This document shows, one piece after another, positions 1 through 13,002 of a DNA stretch of 64,000 nt. Origin of the DNA: Taenia hydatigena (lineage: Eukaryota; Platyhelminthes; Cestoda; Cyclophyllidea; Taeniidae); the NCBI GenBank assembly GCA_036345935.2, contig JADWOT020000001.1, forward strand, positions 12,404,623 to 12,468,622. Reading direction: 5' to 3'. Both the position numbers and the translations under genes were made by a program. The notes beneath the pieces are model-generated. The model had not been told where the DNA came from. It did not search any database and saw only the letters and a program-made list of their open reading frames with translations. The first letter of the stretch is position 1; the number at the start of each line of letters is the position of its first letter.

Positions 1-80
1 AGGAAGCAGATGAGGGCGAGTATTCGCCGCTGCATCTCCAGCGCTGCAAGCACTTCCATAATGTTGTCGTTCATAGTCAT
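1..80 (-). CDS. Left-arm copy of the 35761 frame, cut by window start
   Basis: The reverse complement of bases 80-1 repeats the first 26 codons of the 35761-35937 frame (ATG at 80-78) and then leaves the window. Whether it continues as in the right arm cannot be seen. Confidence 0.2.
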   Translation of the reverse strand, partial: MTMNDNIMEVLAALEMQRRILALICF

Positions 81-440
81 TGAGCGCACAACGTTCAGCG
101 AGATTGTCACAACTCAAACGGCAATTCAAAATTAGCACATCGATTGACGGTCAAATTGATTACATCCACGCTCACCTGCTGACTTGTCTCATTGGTTAAC
201 TAAGGGGGAATCAATAAGACGGGATTTGAAAATCGCATGCTCTTGCACACGCAAGCGAACCAGGAGGTGTCAAGTCAGAGTAGACACTTACCATAAACAC
301 CAGCCTAGCGACTGAATAGCCCTCTTCATCATCGTAGATTGTGAGAGCAGTGTCTGTCTGCCTACTCTACTAACTCAAAGTTGGCAGGAAGCAGTCCCTT
401 GTCACGACTAGCCTTCACGTCCATAGTAAAGGGTGCTTTT

Positions 441-870
441 ACAATTTAAATGGTTTTCTCCATTGGGGTAGGGCAGTGAGACGGCGATATTTGCTCTCTT
501 TGAATGGAATTTTGTAGTGTTGATCGACACGAGATGGCGAAATTTGCTCTATTTGAAGGGAATTTCGTGGCAGTGATGGACACGAGATGACGAATTTCGC
601 TCTCTTTGAGTGGAATTTCGTGGTAATGATCGACATGTGATGGCGATATTTGTTCCTTTTGAATGAAATTTTGTAGTATTGATCGAGAAGAGACTTCGAG
701 TTATGCTCCCTTTGAATGGAATTTTTTAGTATTGTTCCTTATGAGACGCCGAATTTTTCTGTGATGGCGATATTTGTTCCCTTTGAATGGAATTTTGTAT
801 TATTAATTGAGAAGTGACGTCGAGTTATGCTCAATTTGAATGGAATTTCGTTGTATTGTTCCATATGAGA
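441..870. repeat. 53-bp minisatellite array, left arm outer
   Basis: About eight degenerate units. On the minus strand each contains a core like AATTCCATTCAAAGGGAGCA followed by ATCGCCATCTCATGTCGATCA-type sequence. Units repeat every 53 bp. The right-arm array has about 87 bp more. Confidence 0.85.
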
Positions 871-2785
871 CAATGCAAACCATATTTGATCGTCTTTTTA
901 CTTGCCACTACACCTGCATGAAGCGTGTATGCTGTTGTTCAGATCAGTCCATTCAATCTTTTTGGAAGTGGTATTTGCGTACTGTGTGAGGCACCGGTTG
1001 GGATTTTGATTAAACAAAACTAAAGGTGCTTTACGGATTCTCTGCAGACATGGGCTGTACAAAGTGACGCATCCTCTTCTCATCGTGTAGGGCATATCGG
1101 GATGGCGTCGTAAGTTTCGAGCCACCTTAGTTCCTGGTCGGCCTTTGTGAGGAAGTGTGAACAGGAAACAGCCTATGTGGGCTCCTTTGCCACGTCTAGC
1201 CTTGATGACTCATTGGATTTTCTTATTACTGCATCTGCGACTGCTGTGGGAAGGAATCCACCATAAGGAGGCAAGCAACGGCATAACTTGGATCGAGGAG
1301 ATCGAGGTGCTCAAGCACTCGGAGGATCCACAACTCTCTCCACCTAGAGGAATGAATAGGATTTGGGCAACTCACAGACGCACGCACCATGTAGTAGTAA
1401 TAAACAACCCTGCTTGCGATTCGCAGGCACCATCGACGTCGTCTTGTTTATTGTGCAATTTCAAATAATGTTTTGCCATATTCGGTATCTCTATTTCCCT
1501 TTATGTGAGCAGAATCTGGTCAAAAGTGATGGCACAAGCAGTGGTGGTTTGGATGATTATCAGGAGCGCGACAGTCGGCCAATTTATTGCGTTGTCACAT
1601 TCTCCACATATAATTATATCCCCACTTTTTGCGCAATTACCATAGTAAATGCTCAAAAAATTAATGTCGTTGTCAAAGCTTTTGTTTGCCATGGCAGTGT
1701 GTTAAATGGTTTGTTAATTTGATACCGGCGGAGTCTGACTAATGGGGCCTACTTTGTACCAACATGCCTCCAACTCTTGATTTATTGTGCAGTCTTATTT
1801 GTCTAGATGGAACGGTGTTACCACATAGAGTCGTTTCATTCGATCATGAGTCGGCCATAGAGAAATGAAAGGTGTCAGCAGAAGGAATGAGGAAGAGATG
1901 GAGGTTGTGTAATTCTTTGGCTGTTCTTAAAAGCTCTCTAGGAGGATTGCGGATAGCAAACAAAGAGGACGTCTTTACGAAGAGGGTGTCATCTGTCCCC
2001 TCGCGAAGGGGGTGTAGTTGTGACAGAGGTGCTCTGATCGCTGAGCACTGTTATGCCTGCCACGCAAGAGGTTTCCAACTTCTGGCAGAACGGGGCTATC
2101 AATAACACTCAGGGCAGTTCATTTAATTTCTTCCAAAGAGCATTGTTTTGGACTCGGTGCAAAATTTCGCTTTTACAAATGCTTCGTCGCACTAGATGCC
2201 ACGAAAGCGGAGGACGGTAATGAGTTGCACTAGTTCTTATGTGTGTTTGGAAATTAGGGCAGGACTCTGTTCCAATCCGCCAATGCAGAACGGTGAAGGT
2301 GGCCAAAGGAAAGTCCACAAACGTTGCATCAATGTGTGGTGCAATGAAAGTTGGAGTGAATTCAATCAACCACTGCCAGTCTTCCCGCTAAATGGTGAAA
2401 TCTGCCTCGATTTAATGAAAGGGCATTCTTGTTATGCAGAAGTGTGGGACAGATTGTCAAACGCGTGATCATTATTTGGCAAACCTCTTTTATCATTGGC
2501 CATAATGGATGGGTAGGATGCTAAAAGAGGACGTATGGTACCAACCTCTGCACGGTTCTGGCGCACGAGAGCTTCCTGCTGCCTTTTTACTGACAACACA
2601 CAGCCAAAGGCATGAACTGGTCTAGAAAGTGAGATGGATATGCCACCGATGAATAAAACCTTCCCTGGAGGATGAAGTTGGATGATATTATGAAGTCGTC
2701 AGGTCTCCTCTGTGCCTAGCAGCATCATAGCCATTGGTGCAAGCAGTTCTTTGAGAGAGCTACACGAGTAAGCGGACCAGGTAGA

Positions 2786-3120
2786 TGATGCCAAAACTGC
2801 AACACTTAAGGCACTTTTGGAAGGCTTGCAATCACAGTGATCGCATCGATCCAACCTAGGCCCGAAGGGGTCCCAGTGGAAAGAGTAGACAATGATATCG
2901 TAGGTCCTCTGCCATCCCTCCACCAATGCAATCTCGATATGATAGACTGCTTGTGAAAGTGGCTGAAACTAAACTCATACATACACAAATCATTAAAATG
3001 GTCGCTTCAGGTTTTCCATCAAAAGGAACGAGATTTGTTGGTATAGCGTGGGTTATTCGGCAGATAGCAATCAAGGACGTAATTTCTGTAGCCGACTCTT
3101 TTACTTAACCATGCAAGATC
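2786..3120 (+). pseudogene. Decayed Ty3/Gypsy-type integrase fragment (left arm)
   Basis: Read on the plus strand, the pieces appear in integrase order. First comes a broken zinc-finger half (CQNCNT, 2789-2806, followed by a stop). Next is PVERVDNDIVGPLP (2873-2914), matching the family's D-I-V-G-P-L-P core with the first catalytic Asp. Then comes M-I-D followed by a stop and KW. After a frameshift there is NQGRNFCSRLF (about 3069-3101), the second-Asp region, in which the Asp before Q-G is Asn. Stops, the frameshift and the lost catalytic residue make it non-functional. No LTRs, reverse transcriptase or RNase H could be recognised on either side. Confidence 0.75.
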
Positions 3121-3124
3121 CTAC

Positions 3125-4620
3125 AGTTCAAAGACATGTGCACAAATCTACAGAGCAAAGTGTGGGTAAAACTGTAAAAACCGCACTCTTGTCGGACTGC
3201 CAAAATCTTGCGCTGAATGCTCGAAACGAGGTGATTGAGATTTAGATCTGAGACGCATCTTGTCCTTATCAAACCAGTCTGATATTCTGAAGATCGAGGA
3301 GGAAGAGGAAAACGGCTAACCTGCTACACAATTTTCGATAAAGGAAATTTTACGAAATCACGTAATCCAATGAGGAGTGAAATGAAAACTAAAACGCTGC
3401 AAACAGATGACAGAGAGTGTTTCCATTTGCTCAACTTCGTGGCTGATGATGAAGTAACTTATCAGTTTGCTATTCTTCGGTCCAAGCCTCGTTGCACATT
3501 TCATCCACCCTCATTCTGCGGTCGACGAGCCGAAGCGAATGATGACGGCAGTACTGGAGCGAATCCTGGAAGATGTTACATTAGAAGAAACGCGTCGATT
3601 AGCTATTGCCTTACTCCTGTTCATTCCTTATCCCCATTACTGCACTCTAATCACGATATAGTCAGGCACTGAGTGATGGTCGTCAGTGGCATTCTGCTTG
3701 TTCCCCTGCAAGGCATGCTTAGATTGTCTAAATTGCTAAGGTGCCACTAATACTTCTCAGTCCCACCTTGAAGACTACCCATTAATGGCTCGTATATTTC
3801 ACCGAGGGTGGGTGACAGTGCCCACGCCACGGTGTTTCTGTTGCGTACGCATGCAGCTGATTGAACCGCCCTCAACGTCAAATATTGATGCAAATTACCG
3901 TCAGATTAGTTCAAACTGGTTTGGTGACGAAAAATGTTAGTTTAGGTTCACCTGTTTTCCGAAGCAATGTAAAGGCACACACTTTACACTCCGCATCGGT
4001 TCAGTCAGCATCTTAAAGTATGAACATCTGTTCATGATTTCAGCCACCCTACGCCTTCCATACTGCATTACCAACACCTTCTTCACACCGATCCTCTGAA
4101 TCTCATGTCACAGGATGCTGCTCTGCTTCAATTTAATTGTGCTTCAATCTCAGCATTCCGAATTCTGATAGGCTTGCCATTTGTGGTGTCACATAAACAA
4201 AATAAAATTATGCAAAACAATGGGACCGTTAAAATTATTTGCTGATGTGGAGCTGCCAGGATCTCTGCACGTCCTTCCAAACACTTTGAAGCAGTACTTG
4301 AGAACCTTAGCTGGTCAATACATGGCTAGTGGTCCCTTGTTACCTAAACGAGGCCTCATTTAAGCAGTTTTTTTCAGATTTTACGTAATAATGTCTCAGG
4401 TAGGTCTCGTTAAATCTGCGTCCGTTGCAAGGCTCTATTATATCCTTTTAATAGTCATTTTCTCTTCGAATGGCTTTGAAATTTACCAGTAATAGAGCTA
4501 TTTTTAGGAGGGATCAGCTAATGCACAGACGAGCATGGCTTTTCCGATTTAATGAGACTAATAACAAACGTAGCCTGAATTATATGGGTGGGTGGATGAG
4601 TACTTCTGCCTGATGCTTTT
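3125..4620. other. Intergenic, left arm (mirror about 31081-32576)
   Basis: Follows the integrase remnant. Short frames only and no recognisable motif or long repeat. The missing 3' part of the retroelement may lie here beyond recognition. Confidence 0.5.
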
Positions 4621-4658
4621 CGCTCAAGGAAATCGAATCCACTGCAGTATCTTGGCTA

Positions 4659-5291
4659 ATGCAACAGCGCATTACGACCAAGAAGAAAGGTTCTTTTTGT
4701 CGCCTTCCGTCGCAAGTGCTCCCTGCTTGTGTACGAGGTCCCATAAGCTGTGTGATCACCACGCTGTGTCGTTACACAAGACTGCGGCCATTCAAAATGA
4801 CACGATACAAATGTGATTTGTCATTGTTACATTCTGCTCTCCCCATTCATCTCTCTTTGGATGTGTCGTCGGATATTCCATACTTTTTGGACCAGTGGGA
4901 TCGGTTTCTAGGGGCAGCAGATGTTACTCTGCTGGACACTTGTGAGTGGTGGGAAGGAGTTGGAGCTGTGGGGCAAAGGATGCAGCTGAGCGATTATGAC
5001 TGTGTCATTTTATACCTTGATTATGTGGATTTCGAACCTCGGGAGTGTGAACACCCAACTGCGCTAGGTGATATTTTTACGTCTAAGCATACATTTGCGT
5101 TGACTAATACGATATGGCAACTGTTAGATCCCTATTTGAATTTGGACTGCATGGAGAGGACGTTTGAGCTCTTAGACGGTTTCCGCTTTCGCCCTTTCTT
5201 TAGACTACCTCAAAGCTGGCGCATTTGGTGTAGCAGGCGGCAAAACAATTCGATGGTGTCATGTTGTGGAGTATTGAACAGCCTAAAATAG
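4659..5291 (+). pseudogene. Unknown protein, truncated by a 101-bp deletion (left arm)
   Basis: Mirror of 30371-31042 and identical over about 200 codons. At position 5254 the left arm lacks the 101 bp present at 30348-30448 of the right arm. The deletion is flanked by a 3-base CAT repeat. As a result the frame ends in a different 11-residue tail (VSCCGVLNSLK) instead of the roughly 24-residue tail of the right arm. If the right-arm frame is a gene, this copy is probably damaged, and the reverse (an insertion in the right arm) cannot be excluded. Confidence 0.4.
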
Positions 5292-6424
5292 ATGCTATCT
5301 AATTATGCTTAAAAAGACCTGCAACTCTTATTCATGGGGTCCGTTAATTTTAGAACGAAGTGGAAAGTATTTTGTGGTTGATGCATGGAGGTTTGTAATA
5401 TATCGGCTTGGCAGCGCTCTGTGTATGGAGGCGTTCTCGTAGGCCAAAGTGGTGACAACGTTATTAGCCGCATTGAAGTAGACGCTGGTGATTCACAGTA
5501 GTGCTGTAGTGCATCGCCTTGCAGCCGCCGAGTAACTTGAACTGGTTTAGGGAGTTAACATTGCACGATCCTCTGTGTGCGCATAGAGAGCATTGTGCTG
5601 GCGTTTCAGCGTCACATGCCATTTTCTTGCCGATTGATTTCCTCCTGCTGCAGGTTCTGGTATTGGACATCACCGATTTCACCTTGCATTGACTAACCTT
5701 GTGCTCTTTAAATGCTGCTCAAAAGAGAGAATATCAGTTGAAGTCCGGTGAGCTTTACGACTAATGACCCACAGTCGTAATCATAATCAAACGGAACTCT
5801 TCATCAGTCACATTAGTGAAGTCAAGTGGAAGTACCGATGCCCATAACCGTGGACAACGTGGAACCGATGCAAATTTTCCAGCTGAATTGCAGACCACTA
5901 AAGCAATGTTAAGTGAGTGCACTGCCAGTTGAGATACAAGGTAGGGTAATGAGGCCTAAATGCATTTGTGGCAAAGTAAACATGAAGGAATCTGTCTCGA
6001 GCACCTGCAAGCTCATCCTCGGAGGTGAGTAAGTACGGTTCGAGGAAGCAGCTCCACCGCATTTTGATAGAAATCGAGTAGAGTTCAATTAGAGCGGCAA
6101 GAAGTCGAGGTGAATTCGGAACAGCTCTTGAGTTTGGCTACCCCCATCAGTGCGCAGTGTTAGTAACTAACACACAAACACCAAAAATGAGCGATTTCTT
6201 CTTTTCTTACTTTCCTTGTTGTACCCTTTTGTCGAGCTATCCCTTTTTCGTCAATGGCGCTCCCACTCATCGCCAACCAGAAGGCCACTTTATCGTGCCA
6301 TTCTTCCATGCCAGCGGCTTCACAGATAGCATCAACAGAACATTACAAGCATTAACATTGTAAAGGCCCAAAAATATTTTGTCGAATTCCTCTATTATCT
6401 TAAGTTCCGTACATCTTTGATGCC

Positions 6425-6495
6425 TTAATGATCGAGTGCAGTTAATGCGTTTTAGATTTCTAACCACACGAAGTGAAGTTGTGGAACACCCAAAC
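6425..6495 (+). repeat. Short dispersed repeat D, copy 1 (left; mirror 29106-29176)
   Basis: Core AACCACACGAAGTGAAGTTG followed by TGGAACAC, shared with 8152-8217 in the opposite orientation. About 65 bp are similar. Function unknown. Confidence 0.5.
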
Positions 6496-8151
6496 TTGCC
6501 TTTTTACACACTGATGGCGTACCCATCTTCGTTCTTTGCACGATCCATGTGCATTTTGGCAGCTTTTTCTTGGATCTCGATGGCGCAGCTGTTCTTCAGC
6601 AATCAACTATTTGCACTTTTAAATTCATCTGATTCGTTTTACGTAGCAGGTTGCTAAAATTATTAGTTTGCTGAAATTGGCATTTACCTAATCTTTTCTA
6701 ATAGGAAATGTAAAATTACGCACAGGGATTGCTAGCATGGACAAGAGAACGCGGATTAGTCAACGTATGGATTTAATCGGTTCGTCCCTGGTGTACAGTG
6801 TAACTAATGTCAAAATAACTTTGCTTTTAAGACAACCTCCATTGAGCAGAATGTGCAACACATAGACAAGAAGCATGCTTGGGTCAAATCACGATTCCAA
6901 TCATTCCTGCTAAACTGCAAATTACAATCCCACTATGGACCAATTTGGCTGTTTGAATTCAAGACTTCTTCACCCCACTTACACCGGCGGTGGTCAGTAA
7001 GGTGTGGCAGGGCAGCTTTAACTCGTGACATTCCGCACGTTTCAAAATGACTTGTATTTTAGCAGCAATGCGAACACAGCCGCATTAGGCCGCAGTTCCA
7101 GAATGAAATGTTGTCCCGTCTTTAGGCAAGGGTCCACGACTTTGCAAGATTGCGGGCCTAACCAACCACGCACGGTGCTATGATTTGTGCTGATCTGACT
7201 TATGAATGAAATGGCAAATAGACAGCCGTGACAGATTTACACATTTGGCTCATCGTTATTGCGATGATTAATTAGGCAACGAGATGGGCAACCCGACGAA
7301 CTGTGTCGATATGATTCCGACCAGATCGACAACTGTGCGCGCAGATTATCTGTCAAAAACTGTTTTGTTGTTATTGTTGTTGTAGCTATTCACCGCTAAA
7401 GGAAGGCAGAATTCCGGCAGTTCCGCGTTTGTCAGCCAGTGTAGAATGTTACGAGAATTTTCTTCGCGTTACTTTCTCCGCCTTATTCTACCTCAAATGA
7501 CGACCCTTTGCTACTGTTACAAAAAATGCAGTTTTGAAAAATATAGTTACGGTGGTTGCATAGTTATATGCAGTTTATTGCCTCATTTGTCATCAGCGCT
7601 GCCTTAAATTCCATAGAAAAATATCGCATTCCCCTACTCCATCGATAAGAAGAGTTCAGTGAAGAGCGCTCATCAAAATCCCCAATATTCTGGTTCCTGA
7701 TAAAATAGTTATCTCAAAGATTTGTTAATTCGGCTTTGGCCAATTCATTTTCTACCTTAAATGGCTATTGAGGATGTTATAAACATCTTCTACGTGGCGT
7801 AGGTGAGATGTTCCCAATTTGCCTACAAGCATCTGGACCATGGGACTGTAAGACATATTGTGAAGTTTCGCACAGCTGCTGGTTATGTGAACAAAATGAG
7901 GTACATCCGGAATGGTGAAACACTCGAGGTCAGCTTGAAGGTTCCCTAGACCGCCAGCATTGGAAACAACCTCAATAAGTACCACCACACACAACATCTA
8001 AACAATCGGTAAGAGTAGAGTGCTAGCCTCATAGTTTGAGTTGATTTCGGTATTCAATTGGCATTTGTACGCTTTTGCATCTTTTGACGTACCGAGATTT
8101 GTTAGGGGAATGGGGGCTGTTGATGAGTCGGAGACTTGGACTGCCTCCAGG

Positions 8152-8217
8152 TTGTGTTCCACGACTTGGCTTCGTGTGGTTGGTAATCTCAAAACACCAT
8201 CTGAGAGCACTCATTAA
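8152..8217 (-). repeat. Short dispersed repeat D, copy 2 (left; mirror 27384-27449)
   Basis: The reverse complement carries AACCACACGAAGCCAAGTCG followed by TGGAACAC, matching copy 1 at 6425-6495. Confidence 0.5.
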
Positions 8218-8296
8218 GTCCATTTTAGGTGGCTCAATTACGCTACCACTTGACACCTCTTCTCATTTGTGCAATCAAAACTGCTACTGAGAATAA

Positions 8297-8475
8297 GATG
8301 TATATCACTGTTTTAAAGCAGTTAACGCTATGGAAAAAGCAGTGATGTTGGAGATAGTAGTAGACACTGGGATCAAGACGGGCTCCACAGTGTCAAACGA
8401 AGACTCATAAATGCAACCCAGATGATGAAGTATGCAATGCAGCCTCGTAGCTTGTATTCGCATGTGCATAGACAA
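8297..8475 (-). repeat. Dispersed repeat copy C (partial), left arm
   Basis: The reverse complement matches the first part of copies A and B: ATGCGAATACAAGCTA, then TCTACTACTATCTCCAACATC, then a CAGTGATATAC-like end. Orientation is opposite to A and B. The mirror is 27126-27304. Confidence 0.55.
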
Positions 8476-8494
8476 CTGCAACAAGGAATGCAAA

Positions 8495-9800
8495 GTAAGG
8501 CATGGAGCGAAAAAGAGAGAGAGCCTAAAAGCTAGGAAGAAAAGGGAATCAGAGGAGGATAGAAAATGTTAATTAAAATATTATGTGGTTGGACTTGTAG
8601 ACACGAACACATACTGGGATGAATGAGTGCATGAAAAAGTGACTGAAGGGAGGAATGAAGCTATAGGTAAATGGAAGGGAGGTTGTGGGGACAGCTACGG
8701 TAGCATAGAAAAGGAGACACAAAATGGGATGTGATAGCGAAGTGACTGAGCAAATTCTAATCGTTAATTGGGCTTGGTCATGCAATTTATGCAACGACGG
8801 ACGGATTTCTTAGAATCTGTAAGCAAAATAACCACTTGTATAGAAGCTTCGTGATGTTGTGTCTGCCGAAAGCACTATAATCGCTCAATTAGTGCCACTT
8901 GCGAATGTGCGAACACGGATACCGCTGAGATGGGATAGTTTGTCTGCAGTAAGGCTTCAAATCTCCAAGCGCACATTGCAGGATTATAATAATTAAAAAA
9001 TTGCAGCCATAAATGTGCGAACGCAAACTAGTCTAAAAGAACTTGTTTCCGCTTTGAAGATCCAAATCTAAGTATTTGAATTACTAAGTAGAAGGCTGGC
9101 AAAATTAGGAAACAATGCATGCAGAAATAGGATCAGAAAATGCACATTTATGCTAAAGTGATGTATATCCGCAACGTTTTCCATTTGCATACATTGATGT
9201 GTACCAACTTTGCGGCTCACCTTGTGGAACTTCGTGCAATTGACGATGCATTTGCGAATGCAAACTAAACAGCCGCCTTCCACAGATACGCCTCAACGCG
9301 CTTGCACTCATTTATTTCCTGATACGGCCGCCGACAGCTCCATGAACACAGCATCCACCTCCACCACCAACGTCATTGCCTCATCCTTTAATATTACCTT
9401 ATTCAATACGGTAATATATACGCGCAATGGTCTGCAACGAAGTCCAGTGCGAAGGGATGCAATATAATGTGATAGACTTGACTGTACGAACCAGCACAAA
9501 TATGCGGGGAGGGGTATAGAAGAATAAAGAGCAGCAGGGCAGACTAAAGCAAGGTGCAGCTGATTGAACCGTAACAAAGTGAGTCAGCGATCCCGAGCGT
9601 TCCACTTCTGTCACTTATTCGTGTGTGTATTAACCCAGACCCAGGCAGCCCAACCCCAATGGGGTGCGAAACCCAAGGGCACGTGCGCAAGGCTATCGCT
9701 GACGTCCACTTCTCTTTACTAATCACCATTCAACTCACAACATTCATTGAGAACTGCATATTCTGTGACTTCTCTTTTCTTTTTTACTGTCTCAGCCACT
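8495..9800. other. Block of raised divergence between arms (left; mirror about 25850-27110)
   Basis: Differences between the arms here range from a few per cent (8.6-8.8 kb) to roughly one base in five (9.62-9.75 kb). A 50-bp segment (9066-9115, flanked by CAA) is found only on the left. Both flanking regions are almost identical between the arms. No gene is evident. Confidence 0.75.
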
Positions 9801-10720
9801 GCCCAAACTCACGAAGCACTTCAGCTTTTTTGACATTTGTCTGGTGTTACCCTAAAATCTTATGCCTAAATCACTTCTTCTTTACTTATCCTGCCAAATT
9901 CACAAGTTTTCCCCGTTTTATTTAAAAATGCCGTTTTCCTTTTGTGTCAAAAATGTTTGAGGAGTTTTAGCACTACATGCAACACCCAGTTCAAAATCAG
10001 GTATTGTTTGATCATGAACAGTGGGTCCTTATTCTCAAAATAGTAAAGCTGTGCCAATAACGACCAGTTAACTTTTTGAGTTACACACAGTTCTCTCGCT
10101 GTTGATGTTCAACGCAGTACCGCACTTTGTTGGGAAATTGGTCAGACATGCACCGTTTGCATTACCTTTGATGTTACTATGATCAATTTCCTTATTTCCA
10201 AATGTGTCATAAATAAAGCAAGTGGTTTTATAATACGTTCGTACCCCATGAGTGGGTTCTGGTCTCATTTGCTGCTGCGGTGTCTGAAATGTTAATTTGG
10301 AATAGGCAGTTTTTACGCTCTTTCGCTTCACGGTTCGCTGAATTGTATAACAACCTATCTGTAGGAGAATAGTGCAGTTTTAACAATGTCAGATTTGCGT
10401 CAAAGCAAATGCACCACTTGCAACCAAAAAGCAGTCGAACTAATCACTGCTCTGCTAGGAGGTCTACATGGTCTATACGGAGGATGGAAAAACGCCATTG
10501 CCACGTCAAGGCAAACTTTTTTTGAAAACAAAGATAAAACCAGATGTCACCTACCAAATGTTGGTACCACTGAGATGGGAAAGTATTTGGCTGTGAGAGA
10601 GGCAACCAGCGATTCTGTCAACAAAGGTTGTGAGATTTTGTTCAGTCAAATGTAATATTGTGATAAGACGAGTCCAATTCTCCTTTTTGCTGTGGATCCG
10701 AAGACAGGCTTATAAGTAGG
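9240..10720 (+). repeat. Dispersed repeat copy A (interrupted), left arm
   Basis: Bases 9240-9504 and 10199-10720 align in order with the uninterrupted copy at 13003-13770. Shared landmarks are GAATGCAAACTA, the TCCACC...ACCAACGTCA run, CATTGGT-type ends, and the stretch with CTGGTCTCATT and GTGTCTAAAATG. The family is of unknown type. The mirror is about 24933-26411. Confidence 0.68.
9505..10198. mobile_element. Possible 0.7-kb insertion inside repeat copy A (left; mirror about 25455-26147)
   Basis: Copy B reads straight through the point where copy A carries this segment. An imperfect 8-base direct repeat, CAAATATG (9497-9504) and CAAATGTG (10199-10206), flanks it and looks like a target-site duplication. 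I see no terminal inverted repeats and no transposase frame. It could be a small non-autonomous element. Confidence 0.45.
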
Positions 10721-13002
10721 CTTCATTTTTCAACGTGTCGTTCAGATACATGCTTGGAGTTTAAAATGGAAGCGAAATGTTGCTATGATTTGTGGAGTTA
10801 GCTTTCCACTTAATGGCTGTTGCTACGATACTTGAGGCAGGAGAGAAAGAGACGGCTGCTTCTCCCTAAAATGCACGCAAATGCTCCCAATTTCACGACG
10901 GAAGGACAAATGTTACATTCCCAAAGCTCTGCTTGAACAAGCGCATAATAGCAAATCACAACTTATGTACTCACTTACTGCATCAAAATACATCAGAAAT
11001 ACTTCCAAATTCAGGGTTACTTAAACTAGTTGCAGTGCATGGCATCTGAATGCACGTATCTCCATGATTCGCTTCAAAGTGGCACTATAGCCCATGATGT
11101 TACCTAAAGTGACGGAGAAGACGAAACAATCAGAGATTACAAGTAGTGATTTAACTACGAGTAGTTTGTCTCCTGTTTGCGTCGAAGTGGGCTGCATTTA
11201 CTCATCAACATTCGTTTTGTTGGGGAGCCGCACTCACGAGGGATGATTTAGCTTCGAATTCATTGGCGCATGAGAAGAAGTGATGAATGCCACTCTTTCA
11301 AAGCAGACTTGGCTAATTTGGTTAAAATTACTTGCGCCACGAACCCAAGACCAATTAACAGTTCCGCCTTGAAAGAAGCTGGCTGAGATAATCAGAGAAG
11401 GCAGTGTCAGGAACCTTAAGGAAGGGCGTTTGTGACACGAGTGATGCAGTCACTGGCTCACAGCTGCATCAGAGGGTGAGCGGTAATAGTTGCAGGAGTT
11501 AGGCAGATGGATTCCGTATGCTGACCATGAATAACGAACGACGAATAAAAGGCTGCGCAATTCATTAGTTTGTTCTGCGACTCTTTTGCGTTCTTTGTTA
11601 GCAAAAGTGCTTGCAGTATAAGTTGGCTTTCACAATCATATTGCTCATTACGTCACCAACACCGATATACTTGTTGCTTATGCGATATGCACCTAAAAGA
11701 TACAATACACTTCATCTCCATTCGCCCATGCCTGCCTGGATTTCAAAGCGCTGCTAACAAAACTAACACTTGAGAATTCCCTGTCAAACACGATTCGCAT
11801 GATGCAACTGCCGAGTACAGGTGCGAAGCTTCTCTGCTTCGGCGAAAACTCGCTGTATTTGGCTAGTCAAAATGAGGCGAGTTCCAACAAATCAATGGCA
11901 GCCTAAGCCATCTATTTCTTTGGTTTGCAGGTGTTCATAAGTAAAATGAGCGACCAGTAGAAAAAAATGCAACAATTATTTGACAAAGAGTCATTTGCTT
12001 AACATGACGTGATTTCAGAGCGCAAACAGTGGTCGTTTAATACGATTTTATTCCATGAGTGTTAGTTCAACACAGTCTAATGAATTTATGACTACCGCGA
12101 CATTTTAGTATTAATGATCATTTGGGCAAAAATTCCCTTTATTCACCACCATATTTAGGATTCGGACACTCGGATGATGAAATCATGGAAAGGAAGTACA
12201 AGCTGATGCTCAATCGGTTTTCGAATATTTCGGTTTCTGTCTTGACAGTTGTTTTTCCAAGTAAACGCTGCAATTTTGACAGCCATTCAATCTAAATTCG
12301 ATGCAACATCCACGTAGGCTAGCAATTCGGCTATGGATGAAGTGTGAGGGAGAACGAAAAGTTATACAAATGGTTGGTAATTATAAGTTGTCAACTATGG
12401 CGTTAATTGTTCAAAGGATTGCCTGAGTTGCCATGTCTCACTAGCTGCCACTGATACGCGATGTAACCTCTTGAGGCCGTCGTATCAGCGTCAGAGCACT
12501 GGTCACTTCTCTTGTAGACATAAGCAATCAATGACCCTGTACCAGGCCCCTTTGATCACTCTAGCTGATACTTTTCGAAAAGTAGGCAGGGCAAATTACT
12601 TTTGTAGTTGAAATGGACTCCTTAGCTTCCCACTAAGCAATATTGTCTTGATGTGAGAGTCACGCGATTGTGGTAGTACAGTCTCATAGAAATGCAGTGG
12701 TCTTAGGCAAAGGGATGGGCTTGTAATAGTCTGATAATGGAGGGTCTTGCTAACACAGGCTGGATTACTCTCGAGCTCCTAAGTAGAGTAACTGAAGAGA
12801 GACCGTAAAATTAGGAATCCGGGTGGTCTGACGTAGGCGTGTGGACAATTTACGAACTTCCACACTTGCAGAATATAGTGAGCAGATACTGTTATCGTAT
12901 TCCATATCAGCCCACATGGTACATCATAGCGGGTTAAGCTTCAAGTTTGCTTGTTTCACTCCCTTATCTGTTCCCTTCGTAAAGATTGAAAGAAGCAGTT
13001 GT
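10721..13002. other. Intergenic, left arm (mirror about 22651-24932)
   Basis: No long frame and no motif seen on either strand. Arms essentially identical. Confidence 0.5.

Larger units (their letters stand above)
5292..8290. other. Intergenic, left arm (mirror about 27311-30309)
   Basis: Apart from the two D repeats, nothing recognised. Nearly identical between the arms. Confidence 0.5.

Noticed and set aside
898..1125. 75-codon minus-strand frame present in both arms (also 34629-34856)
   Set aside because: It lacks an ATG, and the arms differ by about nine amino-acid changes in 75 codons, so it shows no sign of protein constraint.
6770..6800. TTAATCGGT resembling part of a flatworm spliced-leader RNA
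   Set aside because: Only a short partial likeness, with no following donor site or Sm-binding site seen.
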